The notes: generated from the sequence alone by a model not told the origin. Positions 36,959-46,312 are shown, numbered from the stretch's first letter. The stretch is 64,000 nucleotides of DNA from Pseudanabaena frigida (GCA_003242085.1 QBML01000003.1:62001-126000), one strand, 5' to 3'. Numbers and translations are program-made.

Positions 36959-37471
36959 ATGCATGAATTTTGGCTAAAAGAGAAGCTAATCTTGATTGTT
37001 GGACTATTTCAGTACGGACTTGTTCTCATTGCGTTTGCGATCGGTAAGTTGAGCAAGCTAATTTTGGGCAAGAAAAATATGACTAATGAAAATAGCCTCA
37101 ATGAAATTAAATCTCCTGCGATAGCACCTAATTCACCTAATGAAGTAGAAGATGCAGCGAATAATTCAGCCGATCGCGAACTAAATCTCGAACCAACGCC
37201 GACCAATGCCAATGATGAGATTTTAATAAATCAGCCAGAACTAACCGTAGATAGTGAGCCTGAAGTCAATCTGAGCAATAAAGTAGAAATTGCGCCAGAG
37301 CTGCTGACAGAATTAAAGGAAATTTCTGAAGATCCTGCCACAGTTATCGATGAGGCGATTCGGTGGTGGCTGCGCCGTCGCACCTTGGATGTTTTGGATT
37401 CTTCCCCCGATCGCAAATATCGAGTTGGTCTGAGGTCGAATAGATCGCAAAAAGACTTGTGGAATGATTAG
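36959..37471 (+). CDS. Hypothetical membrane-anchored protein with the same C-terminal unit
   Basis: 170 residues. An N-terminal hydrophobic segment (LILIVGLFQYGLVLIAFAIG, about 10-29) is followed by a long acidic, Asn-rich linker (about 40-105) and then the helical unit shared with the preceding gene (about 110-145) and a DLWND end. An internal ATG at 37079 would give a soluble 130-residue form. A duplication giving one soluble and one membrane-tethered copy is the simplest reading. Its stop is 2 bp before the holB start. Confidence 0.6.
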   Translation: MHEFWLKEKLILIVGLFQYGLVLIAFAIGKLSKLILGKKNMTNENSLNEIKSPAIAPNSPNEVEDAANNSADRELNLEPTPTNANDEILINQPELTVDSEPEVNLSNKVEIAPELLTELKEISEDPATVIDEAIRWWLRRRTLDVLDSSPDRKYRVGLRSNRSQKDLWND

Positions 37472-37473
37472 CG

Positions 37474-38421
37474 GTGTCTGCCCTAGCTTCAACCCCAAAT
37501 TCGCCCTTTGACAATGTAGTCGGTCAAAATCAAGCGATCGTCCTGTTAAAAGCCGCGATCAAACGCGATCGCATCGCCCCCGCCTATTTATTTGCTGGGG
37601 CAAGTGGGGTAGGACGTAGCAAAACTGCATCGGCATTTGCCGAAATTTTATTAGGCGATCGCAAATCGGCTAATCGCTTAAGCGATCGCAATCATCCCGA
37701 TCTGCTCTGGGTGGAGCCGACCTATTTGGATAAGGGTAAAATGCTCACAGCTAAAGAAGCTGAGGCATCGGGACTAAAACGCCGAGCTTTGCCCCAGATC
37801 AGAATCGAGCAAGTGCGCGAAATTAGCGAGTTTGTCAGTCGATCGCCCCTCGAGTGCAAGCGATCGGTGGTGATCCTCGAAGAAGCACAGTCAATGGCAG
37901 AGTCCGCCGCCAATAGTTTGCTCAAAACCCTCGAAGAACCTCTTTACGCCACAATTATTTTGATCGTTCCCGATGCTGGCTCGATTTTACCAACGCTAGT
38001 TTCGCGCTGCCAACGCATCCCCTTCACCAGACTAAATCAAGCGCAAATGCAAGAAGTCCTCACCTGCGAAGGACATTCGGATATTCCACCCGAAGTGGTT
38101 GCCCTTGCTCAAGGTTCGGCGGGACAGGCGATCGAGTCTTTTGAAAGATTTAAGAGCATTCCGCTTGAGTTATTAACTTCAGTCCGCCAAATTCCTAAGG
38201 ATGCTAAAAGTGCAATGGCGATCGCCAAACAAATCAATAAGGAGCTAGATGTAGATTTGCAGTTATGGCTGATTGATTATTTACAAAATTATTTTTGGGA
38301 ACAGCAAAGGGCAAAATCTGTTTTACAACATCTCGATAAAGCGAGAGAGTTGATAGCCCGTTATGTCCAACCCCGATTAGTTTGGGAAGTAACACTTCTC
38401 CAAATCGCAGGAAAAATTTAA
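37474..38421 (+). CDS. holB: DNA polymerase III clamp-loader subunit delta'
   Basis: 315 residues from a GTG start. A clamp-loader AAA domain is visible: FDNVVGQNQAI at the start, GASGVGRSKTASAFAE in the P-loop position (with GRSKT in place of GKT, as delta' subunits need not hydrolyse ATP), VVILEEAQSM (Walker B-like), LLKTLEEP and LVSRCQRIPF (SRC motif). It loads the beta clamp together with the tau/gamma subunits. It is tightly spaced (2 bp) after the membrane-anchored paralogue. Confidence 0.85.
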   Translation: MSALASTPNSPFDNVVGQNQAIVLLKAAIKRDRIAPAYLFAGASGVGRSKTASAFAEILLGDRKSANRLSDRNHPDLLWVEPTYLDKGKMLTAKEAEASGLKRRALPQIRIEQVREISEFVSRSPLECKRSVVILEEAQSMAESAANSLLKTLEEPLYATIILIVPDAGSILPTLVSRCQRIPFTRLNQAQMQEVLTCEGHSDIPPEVVALAQGSAGQAIESFERFKSIPLELLTSVRQIPKDAKSAMAIAKQINKELDVDLQLWLIDYLQNYFWEQQRAKSVLQHLDKARELIARYVQPRLVWEVTLLQIAGKI

Positions 38422-38465
38422 ATTGGTTACATAATTCGATTTGCCTGTGAATACAATACGTTCGC

Positions 38466-38492
38466 AATTTTGCCACAGGCTGTGGCAAAATT
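38466..38492 (+). terminator. Hairpin downstream of holB
   Basis: A 12-bp perfect stem (AATTTTGCCACA, 38466-38477, with 38481-38492) has a GGC loop and starts 45 bp after the holB stop. Confidence 0.6.
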
Positions 38493-38593
38493 TGAAAAGT
38501 CTGCTGTAATTTCTCAAAGTACCTATCCGCGAGGTGTTCAAGATTTGCTGGCTCGGATACTTTGGGGTCACAATATCCTACTGACACGGATAT

Positions 38594-39001
38594 TTATCCT
38601 GCTAGTCTCACAACGTTATGTCCGCGCCATTTGAGGATTGCGACGGCTTGTGATTTGCGTAACATGAAGCGATCGCTATCTGTACGAAGTTGCTCTAATT
38701 CTAGTCTTTCAGAATCAGTAAGTTCTGTCTCCTGTTGTTTAGACAATAGAAAATCATAGCGTTCCATTTCTAAGGTTGTTTTTTTGCTATTAGCGATTTG
38801 CCAAAGTGAGTTGTCATCAAGTCGGTCTAAGCTAGCAAGATCGGTTTGAAATTCTTCGGGTACGTCTTTCCATGTTGGTGGACTGCCAATTTGCAAGGCT
38901 TGTAAAATCACGTCTTCTAGCGATCGCTGTGTTGCTCCTGCTGCGATCGCTAGCCGTTGGTACAATGCTTCTGGTATTTTCAAAACGACTGTTTCAGCCA
39001 T
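38594..39001 (-). CDS. Hypothetical protein with RHH-like N-terminus (orphan antitoxin-like)
   Basis: 135 residues from ATG 39001; a longer reading to 39088 is unlikely. The first 40 residues, VVLKIPEALYQRLAIAAGATQRSLEDVILQAL, look like a ribbon-helix-helix DNA-binding or antitoxin domain. The C-terminal part is helical and charged (LSKQQETELTDSERLELEQLRTDSDRFML) and ends ILKWRGHNV. In cyanobacteria such genes are often near but not paired with a PIN/nuclease. No toxin is next to it here. Confidence 0.65.
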   Translation of the reverse strand: MAETVVLKIPEALYQRLAIAAGATQRSLEDVILQALQIGSPPTWKDVPEEFQTDLASLDRLDDNSLWQIANSKKTTLEMERYDFLLSKQQETELTDSERLELEQLRTDSDRFMLRKSQAVAILKWRGHNVVRLAG

Positions 39002-39160
39002 ATTTTCAATTACTTTGTTGGTTCGGAGACTGACTATGACTATTATGCTAATTCTGCCATAAAGCTTATGTGTTGGATGGGAATGCAATTGATTGCTGAT
39101 CGGATATTCTCAGCTATTTGCTTGCAGACATTACAAAAATGATTGCGATCACCAGACAAA

Positions 39161-40513
39161 CTAATTTGAATTTTTAATTGGCACATCAATCCTATCTCGT
39201 GCCACACAAACATTGTTTTTGATAATATAGCATTCTACAAAATGTGCGCCGTGAAAAAGGCTTGATTCAACTCTCTCGTAATTTCCTCTGTCGTCTACAA
39301 TCTCTCCTCGAATTAGATCCCTCTTGATTGCTTCTTCTCCAACATTACGAACTTTCCATTTGACTTGAAATGGTTTTGGTACATTACATTCAATAACATG
39401 AAATTTTAAACTCTTCCCTGGAAGTAAGGGAAATCTATTGAAGATCATCTTGTGTAATGAATGTGGTCTATAGCCATCTTGCGAAACAGTGCAATCTATC
39501 CTCAAAGGATATTGCAGGTTAACCAGAAAGTAATTCTCAATAAACTCCTCAGTATTTGTATGTTTTACAGTCTCAAATCGATGTTCGATTTGAGGGCTAC
39601 TAGTAATCGATGTACTACAAAAGCTAATTGAATCCTCATGATGATTAGAAGGAAATCGGACATCTCCAAAATAATTTTGCCAAATCTTACAGGCGTTGGT
39701 TAAGCTTGTATTTTCATCTAAAGCTTTCTCAGCAGATTGAATGAAACTACTGATTCGTGCCAAAAAGTAATCCTTATTAGTTTTGCTATAACTCTCCAGT
39801 AGGTTTTCATTAGCGGGAGTTGTTGGACGATAGCATACAAAATTATATTCCAGATTGCTTTTGATGTTGAGTAGAGTTTGATAAAGGGATATATCATCTT
39901 TTTCATCAAAAACAATATTTTCAGCTACTAAAATTGAGAAGATTAATCCACTTGGTAATATACCTTTTCTGCAATCTTTCCAAGCTTTTAGATAACGTAC
40001 AATTCTTTTTAATTGTCCATTGCTATCAGATTTGTGATTAAACCATTTGATGAATGCTCTAGGATCACTTTCAATCCAACCTTTGCCCTTATGCGCTAAA
40101 TATGGATTCTGCCCTTCAAGAATAAAGTAAATGGGTAGATCAAGATGATATTCTCTAGCATAGATGAGCCTGACACAGGTATGCTTATCAATAGGCTTTT
40201 GTTTTACATGTTCATCTACAGCTTCATAAATCCATCGATGGAACGTGTCAACACTTTGGGCTGGTTCAGACTTTACTTTAAAATAGATACCATCATCAAT
40301 ATCAAACTCTCCATCAAGTGGTTCAATGATAGTATTCATCATAAATGAACCCTGCCCATGAAACTGTGGGTATAGTCCATTTTGTTTGTCTTGAAAGTAG
40401 CGTCTAATTTTTTCACGAACAGCATTACGAGAAATACGCAATGTCTTTTTTCGATTAGAGCTTAGGGCAATTGAATTGTTAAGTTCCAGAAAAAATCTAT
40501 GACAATCTGCCAT
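39161..40513 (-). CDS. CD-NTase (CBASS nucleotidyltransferase)
   Basis: 450 residues. The nucleotidyltransferase core has GQGSFMMNT (G55-S56) and FDIDDG (D71, D73), with a third Asp in HLDLPIYF (D125): the GS...DxD...D pattern of cGAS/DncV-like enzymes. A helical domain follows, then a C-terminal domain with VNLQYPLRIDCTV and KWKVRNVGEEA, resembling the adenylyl/guanylyl cyclase-SMODS sensor (AGS-C) module. It is predicted to make a cyclic oligonucleotide on phage infection that activates the phospholipase encoded 4 bp upstream. The DNA has no HIP1 sites, consistent with transfer. Confidence 0.88.
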   Translation of the reverse strand: MADCHRFFLELNNSIALSSNRKKTLRISRNAVREKIRRYFQDKQNGLYPQFHGQGSFMMNTIIEPLDGEFDIDDGIYFKVKSEPAQSVDTFHRWIYEAVDEHVKQKPIDKHTCVRLIYAREYHLDLPIYFILEGQNPYLAHKGKGWIESDPRAFIKWFNHKSDSNGQLKRIVRYLKAWKDCRKGILPSGLIFSILVAENIVFDEKDDISLYQTLLNIKSNLEYNFVCYRPTTPANENLLESYSKTNKDYFLARISSFIQSAEKALDENTSLTNACKIWQNYFGDVRFPSNHHEDSISFCSTSITSSPQIEHRFETVKHTNTEEFIENYFLVNLQYPLRIDCTVSQDGYRPHSLHKMIFNRFPLLPGKSLKFHVIECNVPKPFQVKWKVRNVGEEAIKRDLIRGEIVDDRGNYERVESSLFHGAHFVECYIIKNNVCVARDRIDVPIKNSN

Positions 40514-40517
40514 TGGA

Positions 40518-41540
40518 TCACCTAATAATATATTGTTTACGATCTTTAAAAAAATTAGCGATTTCTGGCTTTCTACCCCACAAAAGTGCCTGATCTTTTC
40601 CTAACTGTGACATTAAATTTAATGCTTCACTAGAAGAGTTATCAAGGTTAATAATTTGCGCTTGTTGTGGAGATAAAGGCGCACCAGGAATACGAATATA
40701 ATCAAATGGAGAGTCACAATAATTTGCCAAAGTGTCTACAATATAACTAGTTAGATACGCTTGCCCTTCAAAAAAGGTTGCAATTAAATCCTGATTCCAG
40801 TCAACAACTGAAAGATGATGTTTAGTAATAAAGCGTCTACCAGGGTTCGGCTCTAGAGAACCTATAGACAACACCATTAGCCTCTGAAATTTCTTGCCAC
40901 TACCAACAAAGTAGCGCAGAGCTTCTATTACTCCAATTAGAGTTGGGTTATTGGCATAAACCCCACCATCAATAAACTGCTTGCGATCGTACGTATCAAT
41001 GGTGATAATCGGTAAATATGCTGGTGCTGCACTTGTTGCTAAAGCAATATCAACGTATTTGGTTTTGTTATCCCTGCATAGATTGCCTTCGCTATGATCG
41101 TATTTAAAAATAAAAGGTCTGCCATCAGTTAGCGAGAATGCTGGGATACACAACAAGCATCGAGAATCACTTAGTGTTCTATCTCCAAACATTTCCTGCA
41201 ATGCTTTTTGCAATTCGCTGTTATCATACTTACTTCTAAGAAATAATTGCTTAAGCGAACTTAAAAAATTATTCCTTTGTGGGAAAATTTGATTGCCTCT
41301 CATGGAGTATAAATTACTAATCTGCACTACAGGAATATCTAGGGACAGACCAAGAGCGATTAAACCTCCCGTCGAAGTACCACAAATCAAGTCGAAGTAA
41401 TCTGCGATATGACAGTTAAATCTATTCTCAAAATGTTCTAGGATTCTAGCTGAATATAGCCCTTTAATCCCTCCTCCATCTATTGATAGAACCTTGAATG
41501 TATCTGAGCTTGAAGTAGAAAGCAAAGATGGTTGAACCAT
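40518..41540 (-). CDS. CBASS effector: patatin-like phospholipase (CapV-like)
   Basis: 340 residues. The patatin features are DGGGIKG oxyanion hole (21-27), the GTSTG nucleophile elbow (S56) and the DGG dyad (D191 in FIDGGVYANNP). CapV enzymes are switched on by the cyclic nucleotide and degrade membrane phospholipids, killing the infected cell. It is the first gene of a two-gene operon with the CD-NTase. A 12-bp inverted repeat lies 31 bp upstream of the ATG. Confidence 0.9.
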   Translation of the reverse strand: MVQPSLLSTSSSDTFKVLSIDGGGIKGLYSARILEHFENRFNCHIADYFDLICGTSTGGLIALGLSLDIPVVQISNLYSMRGNQIFPQRNNFLSSLKQLFLRSKYDNSELQKALQEMFGDRTLSDSRCLLCIPAFSLTDGRPFIFKYDHSEGNLCRDNKTKYVDIALATSAAPAYLPIITIDTYDRKQFIDGGVYANNPTLIGVIEALRYFVGSGKKFQRLMVLSIGSLEPNPGRRFITKHHLSVVDWNQDLIATFFEGQAYLTSYIVDTLANYCDSPFDYIRIPGAPLSPQQAQIINLDNSSSEALNLMSQLGKDQALLWGRKPEIANFFKDRKQYIIR

Positions 41541-41570
41541 AGTTGTAGTTTCTTGTTTAGGTACAACAAT

Positions 41571-41613
41571 CTACATATAGCGCAAACAAATTAGACTTTG
41601 ACGCTATATGTAG
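41571..41613. promoter_or_regulatory. Operator-like inverted repeat upstream of CBASS
   Basis: CTACATATAGCG (41571-41582) and its exact inverse (41602-41613) are separated by 19 bp. It lies 31-73 bp upstream of the phospholipase ATG. No regulator gene is adjacent. The rest of the gap 41541-41884 has only the first VapBC flanking repeat. Confidence 0.5.
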
Positions 41614-41786
41614 CGTTTCCAAAAGTTTAGCAACTAATTCAATATTCTAGGAATAATGAAATAATAGGGATAACCGTACACGATTTTCTGAAATATATAA
41701 CCAATGACCTGAAACAAGCGGTCTAATTATTTCTTAAGTGATTTCAGTATGATCGCTGTATTTTAGAAAGTCATTACTCTAACAAG

Positions 41787-41840
41787 GCGATCGCCATTTG
41801 TAGAAATTATTGGTGCGATCGCTTTGCTAAATTTGAGATC
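41787..41840 (+). repeat. 54-bp direct repeat, left flank of VapBC
   Basis: 54 bp with two HIP1-type sites match 42512-42565 at 50 positions. The two copies bracket the whole vapBC pair. Confidence 0.8.
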
Positions 41841-41884
41841 GCGCTAAAATAATTGCATCAGTGTTTTGTAAGGGAGCAAATTAT

Positions 41885-42109
41885 ATGCCATTAAAAGAAC
41901 TCTTAAACGAAGCTAAAAATTTAGACATTCAGGAGCAAATTCAACTAGCCACACAACTATTGCAATGGGTAGAAATAAAGATTAATCAAAAGCCTCAAGA
42001 GTGCTCATCCAAACAACTACGCCAAGCAGGACTTGGTTTAGGATCTTGTATATTTACTGCTGATTTTGACGATCCATTACCCGATGAATTTTGGCTTGGA
42101 GAGTCATGA
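41885..42109 (+). CDS. VapB-type antitoxin
   Basis: 74 residues from ATG 41885 (a start at 41861 is possible). It is a short helical protein beginning LKELLNEAKNLDIQEQIQLATQLLQWVE with an acidic tail LPDEFWLGES that would wrap the toxin. Typical of the DUF2281-like antitoxins paired with PIN toxins. The stop TGA overlaps the start of the PIN gene (ATGA at 42106-42109). The pair is bracketed by 54-bp direct repeats. Confidence 0.78.
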   Translation: MPLKELLNEAKNLDIQEQIQLATQLLQWVEIKINQKPQECSSKQLRQAGLGLGSCIFTADFDDPLPDEFWLGES

Positions 42110-42492
42110 AGTTATTGTTAGATACTCACACTTTCATGTGGTGGCATAGTGAACCAGAGTATATTCCCAAAAACACCCTAACCTTACTTCAAGATCCCGA
42201 TCATGAAGTAATTCTCAGCGTAGTCAGTCTATGGGAAATGCAAATCAAAATCCAGTTAGGCAAACTTACTCTTAGAGACGATCTAGAACTCATGCTAAAG
42301 ATTCAGCAGGAGCGAAATAATATCAGTCTAATATCTGTGACGCTTCCTCATATTCTAGAATTAAAAAATTTACCACTGCACCATAAAGATCCCTTTGATA
42401 GAATGCTCATAGCTCAATCCAAAGTTGAAAATGCAACGTTAATTAGTCGAGATTCAGTTTTTAAAAGTTATCAATGTTCTTTGATTTGGTGA
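42106..42492 (+). CDS. VapC-type PIN-domain toxin
   Basis: 128 residues. The PIN acidic residues are visible: D6 in LLLDTHTF, E44 in SLWEMQIK, D95 and D98 in DPFDRMLIAQ, and D116 in ISRDSVF. PIN toxins cleave RNA in a metal-dependent way, often tRNA or rRNA. The 4-bp overlap with the antitoxin supports joint translation. The true start is ATG 42106; an earlier frame start would extend into the antitoxin. Confidence 0.88.
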   Translation: MKLLLDTHTFMWWHSEPEYIPKNTLTLLQDPDHEVILSVVSLWEMQIKIQLGKLTLRDDLELMLKIQQERNNISLISVTLPHILELKNLPLHHKDPFDRMLIAQSKVENATLISRDSVFKSYQCSLIW

Positions 42493-42511
42493 TTGTCATC
42501 TTAAGATTATA

Positions 42512-42565
42512 GCGATCGCCATTTGTAGAGATTATTGGTGCGATCGCCTTGATAAATTTGCGATC
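42512..42565 (+). repeat. 54-bp direct repeat, right flank of VapBC
   Basis: Partner of 41787-41840, four mismatches. The copies are 725 bp apart. Confidence 0.8.
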
Positions 42566-42654
42566 TCCGCTAGCAATTTCTTTTAGGATTGATCTAGTTT
42601 GACAAGCATGATAATTTCCACTAAAGCAGTCAAAATTACAGAGAGACTAAATAG

Positions 42655-43230
42655 ATGACCAAAGGACGGTTAGAAGCATTTAGCGATGGTGTGATCGCTA
42701 TCTTGATTACGATCATGGTATTGGAATTGAAGGTTCCGCATAAAGAGAACTTAGAAGCACTAGTTCCATTAATTCCTGTATTTCTCAGCTACGTCCTCAG
42801 TTTTGTCTATCTTGGCATCTATTGGAACAATCATCACCATTTACTACAGGCAGTTGGCAGGATTAATGGTTATACACTTTGGGCAAACTTGCATTTACTG
42901 TTCTGGCTGTCTCTAGTTCCCTTTGCCACAGGATGGATGGGCGAAAATCACTTCGCATCTCTACCAGTTGCTCTATATGGCGTAGTGCTAATACTTGCAG
43001 CTTTGGCTTACTACGTTCTCTGTCGAGTTCTGATTGCTTATCATGGTCAAGATTCCACTTTAGCGATCGCCATCGGTAATGATTTTAAAGGTAAGGTTTC
43101 TCTGGGCATATATGCGATCGCGCTCGCAACTTCCTTTTTTATCCCATTGATCGCTTGTGCGCTCTACGTTCTCGTAGCAATCATTTGGTTAATTCCCGAT
43201 CGCCGAATTGAGAAAAATCTGACTATCTAA
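42655..43230 (+). CDS. TMEM175-family (DUF1211) potassium channel-like membrane protein
   Basis: 191 residues with an N-terminal R-L-E-A-F-S-D-G-V-I-A-I motif, the RxxxFSDG signature of TMEM175, on the first of six hydrophobic helices. The HHH in NNHHHLLQ is at the second helix. Bacterial TMEM175 proteins form tetrameric leak channels that prefer potassium. It stands alone on the plus strand. Downstream DNA to ldpA is 128 bp and contains only HIP1 sites. Confidence 0.88.
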   Translation: MTKGRLEAFSDGVIAILITIMVLELKVPHKENLEALVPLIPVFLSYVLSFVYLGIYWNNHHHLLQAVGRINGYTLWANLHLLFWLSLVPFATGWMGENHFASLPVALYGVVLILAALAYYVLCRVLIAYHGQDSTLAIAIGNDFKGKVSLGIYAIALATSFFIPLIACALYVLVAIIWLIPDRRIEKNLTI

Positions 43231-43358
43231 TCAAGCTGGGCAGTAAGAAGCGCTGCCTATCTTGATATTTAGAACGCGATCGCAGTTACAATCGACAATA
43301 TCCTGCATTATGAGGTTTTTCAGACGCGAAACTAAGATAAGTAGATCGCCCTGAAACT

Positions 43359-44357
43359 ATGGAAATTGAAGCTCTGCGATCGCACCAGTGGTTTAAGCTC
43401 ATTTGTGGTGCTAGCTATCAACATTTACCCGCCATTCGCCATCTTGCGCTGATTTATACATTAGCGGGTGCAGATTGCATTGACATGGCACCAGACCCCG
43501 CCACGATCGCCGCCGCCCGAGAAGGCATCGCCGCCGCTATCAATTTAGGAGCTACGCGATCGCCTTTAGTGATGGTCAGCTTTAATGATGGTGAAGACCC
43601 ACATTTTCGGAAAGCTATTTTCGATCCGCAATTTTGTCCCGCTGACTGCTCAAGACCTTGCGAAAAAGTATGCCCCACCACTGCAATCAAGTTTAGTAAT
43701 GATTACAATGGGATCATGCCAAATCTTTGTTATGGGTGCGGTCGTTGCTTGCCGCTATGTCCAGTGCAGATTATTCATACCCGCGAACAGGTTTATGTCC
43801 CTGAAGATATTTTCGATCGAGTACTCAATCAATCAGTTGATGCGATCGAGATTCATACGCAGCCCAATCGCACTAGAGAATTTGCGGCTTTTTGGCAGCG
43901 CTTGAGTCCGATTATCCCAAAACTCAAGTTAATGGCTGTTAGCTTCCCAGATTGTCAAGATTTACGCGAATATCTAATATCGTTGATAGAAGGTATGAAT
44001 CCGAGACCGCGATCGCTAATCTGGCAAACCGATGGCAGACCAATGAGTGGTGATATTGGTGATGGTGCAACCCGTGCGGCTCTGCAACTAGGTCAAAAAG
44101 TGCTGGACTTTAAGTTACCACTTGGCTTTGTGCAACTCGCAGGTGGTACAAATGCCAGTACTGTGCCAAAACTACGGCAAGCTAACATTCCCGTAGCTGG
44201 TGTTGCCTATGGTAGCTACGCCCGTAAAATCGTGACGGATTTTCTGGAAGGACTGGGAGAAGAAATACCCGATCGCCTTGAAGAACGTCCTTGTTTACTC
44301 TGGCAAGCTGTAGCGATCGCCAGTCAACTCGTTTCGCAAATCAAAAACCCAGCCTAA
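43359..44357 (+). CDS. ldpA: LdpA, light-dependent period iron-sulfur protein
   Basis: 332 residues. Two [4Fe-4S] clusters are predicted from C93, C97, C101, C105 (CPADCSRPCEKVC) and C124, C127, C130, C134 (CYGCGRCLPLC). The C-terminal domain has LAGGTNASTVPKLRQ and a GVAYGSYARK barrel-like region. In Synechococcus elongatus LdpA senses redox state and feeds light information to the circadian clock. The stop codon lies inside the left arm of a 23-bp hairpin. Confidence 0.88.
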   Translation: MEIEALRSHQWFKLICGASYQHLPAIRHLALIYTLAGADCIDMAPDPATIAAAREGIAAAINLGATRSPLVMVSFNDGEDPHFRKAIFDPQFCPADCSRPCEKVCPTTAIKFSNDYNGIMPNLCYGCGRCLPLCPVQIIHTREQVYVPEDIFDRVLNQSVDAIEIHTQPNRTREFAAFWQRLSPIIPKLKLMAVSFPDCQDLREYLISLIEGMNPRPRSLIWQTDGRPMSGDIGDGATRAALQLGQKVLDFKLPLGFVQLAGGTNASTVPKLRQANIPVAGVAYGSYARKIVTDFLEGLGEEIPDRLEERPCLLWQAVAIASQLVSQIKNPA

Positions 44358-44393
44358 AAACTTTTGCAAAGCAAAAGTTTTTAGGCTGGGTTT
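44345..44393 (+). terminator. Terminator of ldpA with stop codon in the stem
   Basis: A 23-bp perfect stem (44345-44367 with 44371-44393) has an AAA loop closed by GC...GC. The ldpA TAA at 44355-44357 is within the left arm. Confidence 0.8.
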
Positions 44394-44450
44394 GGCTTCA
44401 GCGCTAAGCGCTGCAAAATCAACCCTAACTGTAAAACCTTAAAAAGCCTA

Positions 44451-46193
44451 ATGGACTCCATCCGCAAGCAAGTTACAGACAACCTCGATCGACTCCTCGA
44501 TATTCTGCCACCACGTATTAAAAATAGCCTCGAACTCTGCGGCGGGTTAGAACAACTTGTCGAAATTGTGATGGATCTGGGCAGGTTGCCAGAAGCACGT
44601 TATTTTGACAGCACCAAATATTTAACTGATGACCCGATTACTAAAGAAGATTTAGCACTATGCGTACATCAAGTCGGTGAATTTGGTGGCGATAACCGTG
44701 CAGGTATCGAACGCACCCTTCATCGCATCAGCGCTATCCGTAACCGTAAAGGCGAAATCATCGGCTTAACCTGTCGCGTCGGTCGCGCTGTCTATGGCAC
44801 GATCGCCATGATTCGCGACTTAGTCGAAACAGGCAAATCAATTTTGCTCTTAGGCAAACCGGGGATGGGCAAAACTACCGCCCTGCGCGAAATTGCCCGT
44901 GTGCTTGCCGATGATCTAAATAAGCGCGTGGTGATCATCGACTCCTCCAATGAAATTGCTGGCGATGGCGATATTCCCCACCCTGCGATCGGTCGCGCCC
45001 GTAGAATGCAGGTCTCTCAGCCCGAATTGCAACACCAAGTGATGATCGAGGCGGTGGAAAACCATATGCCCGAAGTAATCGTCATCGATGAAATTGGCAC
45101 AGAACTTGAAGCTTTAGCCGCACGCACGATCGCCGAGCGTGGCGTGCAACTAGTCGGTACAGCGCATGGTAATCAACTCGCTAATTTAATTAAAAATCCC
45201 ACCCTCTCCGACTTGATCGGCGGAATCCAATCCGTCACCCTCGGTGATGAAGAGATGCGGCGGCGCGGCTTGCCTCAAAAGAGCATCCTCGAACGCAAAG
45301 CCCAGCCCACTTTCGACATTGCCGTAGAAATGTGGGAGCGCTACCGTTGGGCAGTGCATGATGATGTTGCAGGGACAATCGATATGCTGTTGCGCGATCG
45401 CGATCCTGGTCGGCAAATTCGTGCCGTCACTGATGCAGGTGAAGTTACGACAACTGACGAAAAGCCTAAAAATCCTGAGGTCGTGCGAAATCCCGTCGTC
45501 AAAGGTTGGCGGGCAACTGGCAAAATCAAGCCAATTCCCCTCGATCCACAGGTACAAATGCGGTCTGAAATAGCTGATTTGACTAGCAAGATTAGTAGTA
45601 CGACCGTAGCCGAACTGAGTGAATCTAGTGACGAGGATGAAGAGGAATTTGGCGATCTGGCTGGTTATGGCGCAATGCGAGAGCGTTTCGGCACGCTAAA
45701 TGTTTATCTCTATGGAGTCAGCCGTCATCAGACCGAGCAAGTCGTGCAATCGATCAATTTACCGATTGAAATCACCAAGGATCTTGATGAAGCAGATATC
45801 GTACTAGCTCTGCGATCGCAAATTCGCACCAGTTCCAAAGTGCGCCAAGTCGCAGAAGCCCGTCAGATTCCCATTCACGCGATCAAAACTAGCACTCTTC
45901 CGCAAATTACCCGCGCCTTGCGACGAATCTTGCACATCGATGAAAGCCCTGCGGATACGATCAGCGACTTAAATATGTTTGCCTATGGTGATTCTGAGGA
46001 TGAAATCGAAGCCCTCGAAGAAACCCGTCTCGCGGTAGAGCAGATTGTCATTCCCAAAAGCCAACCTGTAGAGTTACTGCCCCGATCCTCAGTAATTCGG
46101 CGAATGCAACATGAATTAGTTGAACATTATCAACTGCGATCGGAGAGTTACGGTTCTGAACCCAACCGTCGTTTGCGCATCTATCCCAACTAA
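44451..46193 (+). CDS. Ycf45-like R3H/AAA ATPase
   Basis: 580 residues. The AAA core resembles SpoIIIAA/Ycf45: GKPGMGKTT (135-143), [10 protein letters not shown] (D213, E214), GTAHGN and an EMWERYRW segment. An acidic linker is followed by a C-terminal region that includes [17 protein letters not shown] and a short R3H-like nucleic-acid-binding end ([19 protein letters not shown]...RRLRIYP). The role in cyanobacteria and plastids is unknown; RNA or DNA binding is expected. It follows ldpA by 93 bp. Confidence 0.82.
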   Translation: MDSIRKQVTDNLDRLLDILPPRIKNSLELCGGLEQLVEIVMDLGRLPEARYFDSTKYLTDDPITKEDLALCVHQVGEFGGDNRAGIERTLHRISAIRNRKGEIIGLTCRVGRAVYGTIAMIRDLVETGKSILLLGKPGMGKTTALREIARVLADDLNKRVVIIDSSNEIAGDGDIPHPAIGRARRMQVSQPELQHQVMIEAVENHMPEVIVIDEIGTELEALAARTIAERGVQLVGTAHGNQLANLIKNPTLSDLIGGIQSVTLGDEEMRRRGLPQKSILERKAQPTFDIAVEMWERYRWAVHDDVAGTIDMLLRDRDPGRQIRAVTDAGEVTTTDEKPKNPEVVRNPVVKGWRATGKIKPIPLDPQVQMRSEIADLTSKISSTTVAELSESSDEDEEEFGDLAGYGAMRERFGTLNVYLYGVSRHQTEQVVQSINLPIEITKDLDEADIVLALRSQIRTSSKVRQVAEARQIPIHAIKTSTLPQITRALRRILHIDESPADTISDLNMFAYGDSEDEIEALEETRLAVEQIVIPKSQPVELLPRSSVIRRMQHELVEHYQLRSESYGSEPNRRLRIYPN

Positions 46194-46254
46194 TACCAAT
46201 TCGATGAAGTGTATTCACACTGCATTGAATTGGTATAGTTCGCCATCATAAAAT

Positions 46255-46299
46255 CTAAAAAGCGAGAGGCGGTGCAAAGCACCACCTCTCGCTTTTTAG
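46255..46299. terminator. Hairpin, 21-bp stem with one mismatch
   Basis: 46255-46275 pairs with 46279-46299 around an AAA loop closed by GC...GC; the stem top is the recurring GAGGCGG type. It is downstream of the R3H gene and in part marks the end of that transcription unit. Confidence 0.75.
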
Positions 46300-46312
46300 G
46301 CTTAGATCGGTC

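Noticed and set aside
38234..38587. 117-codon minus-strand frame overlapping holB
   Set aside because: It is antisense to the holB C-terminus and its continuation crosses the terminator hairpin.
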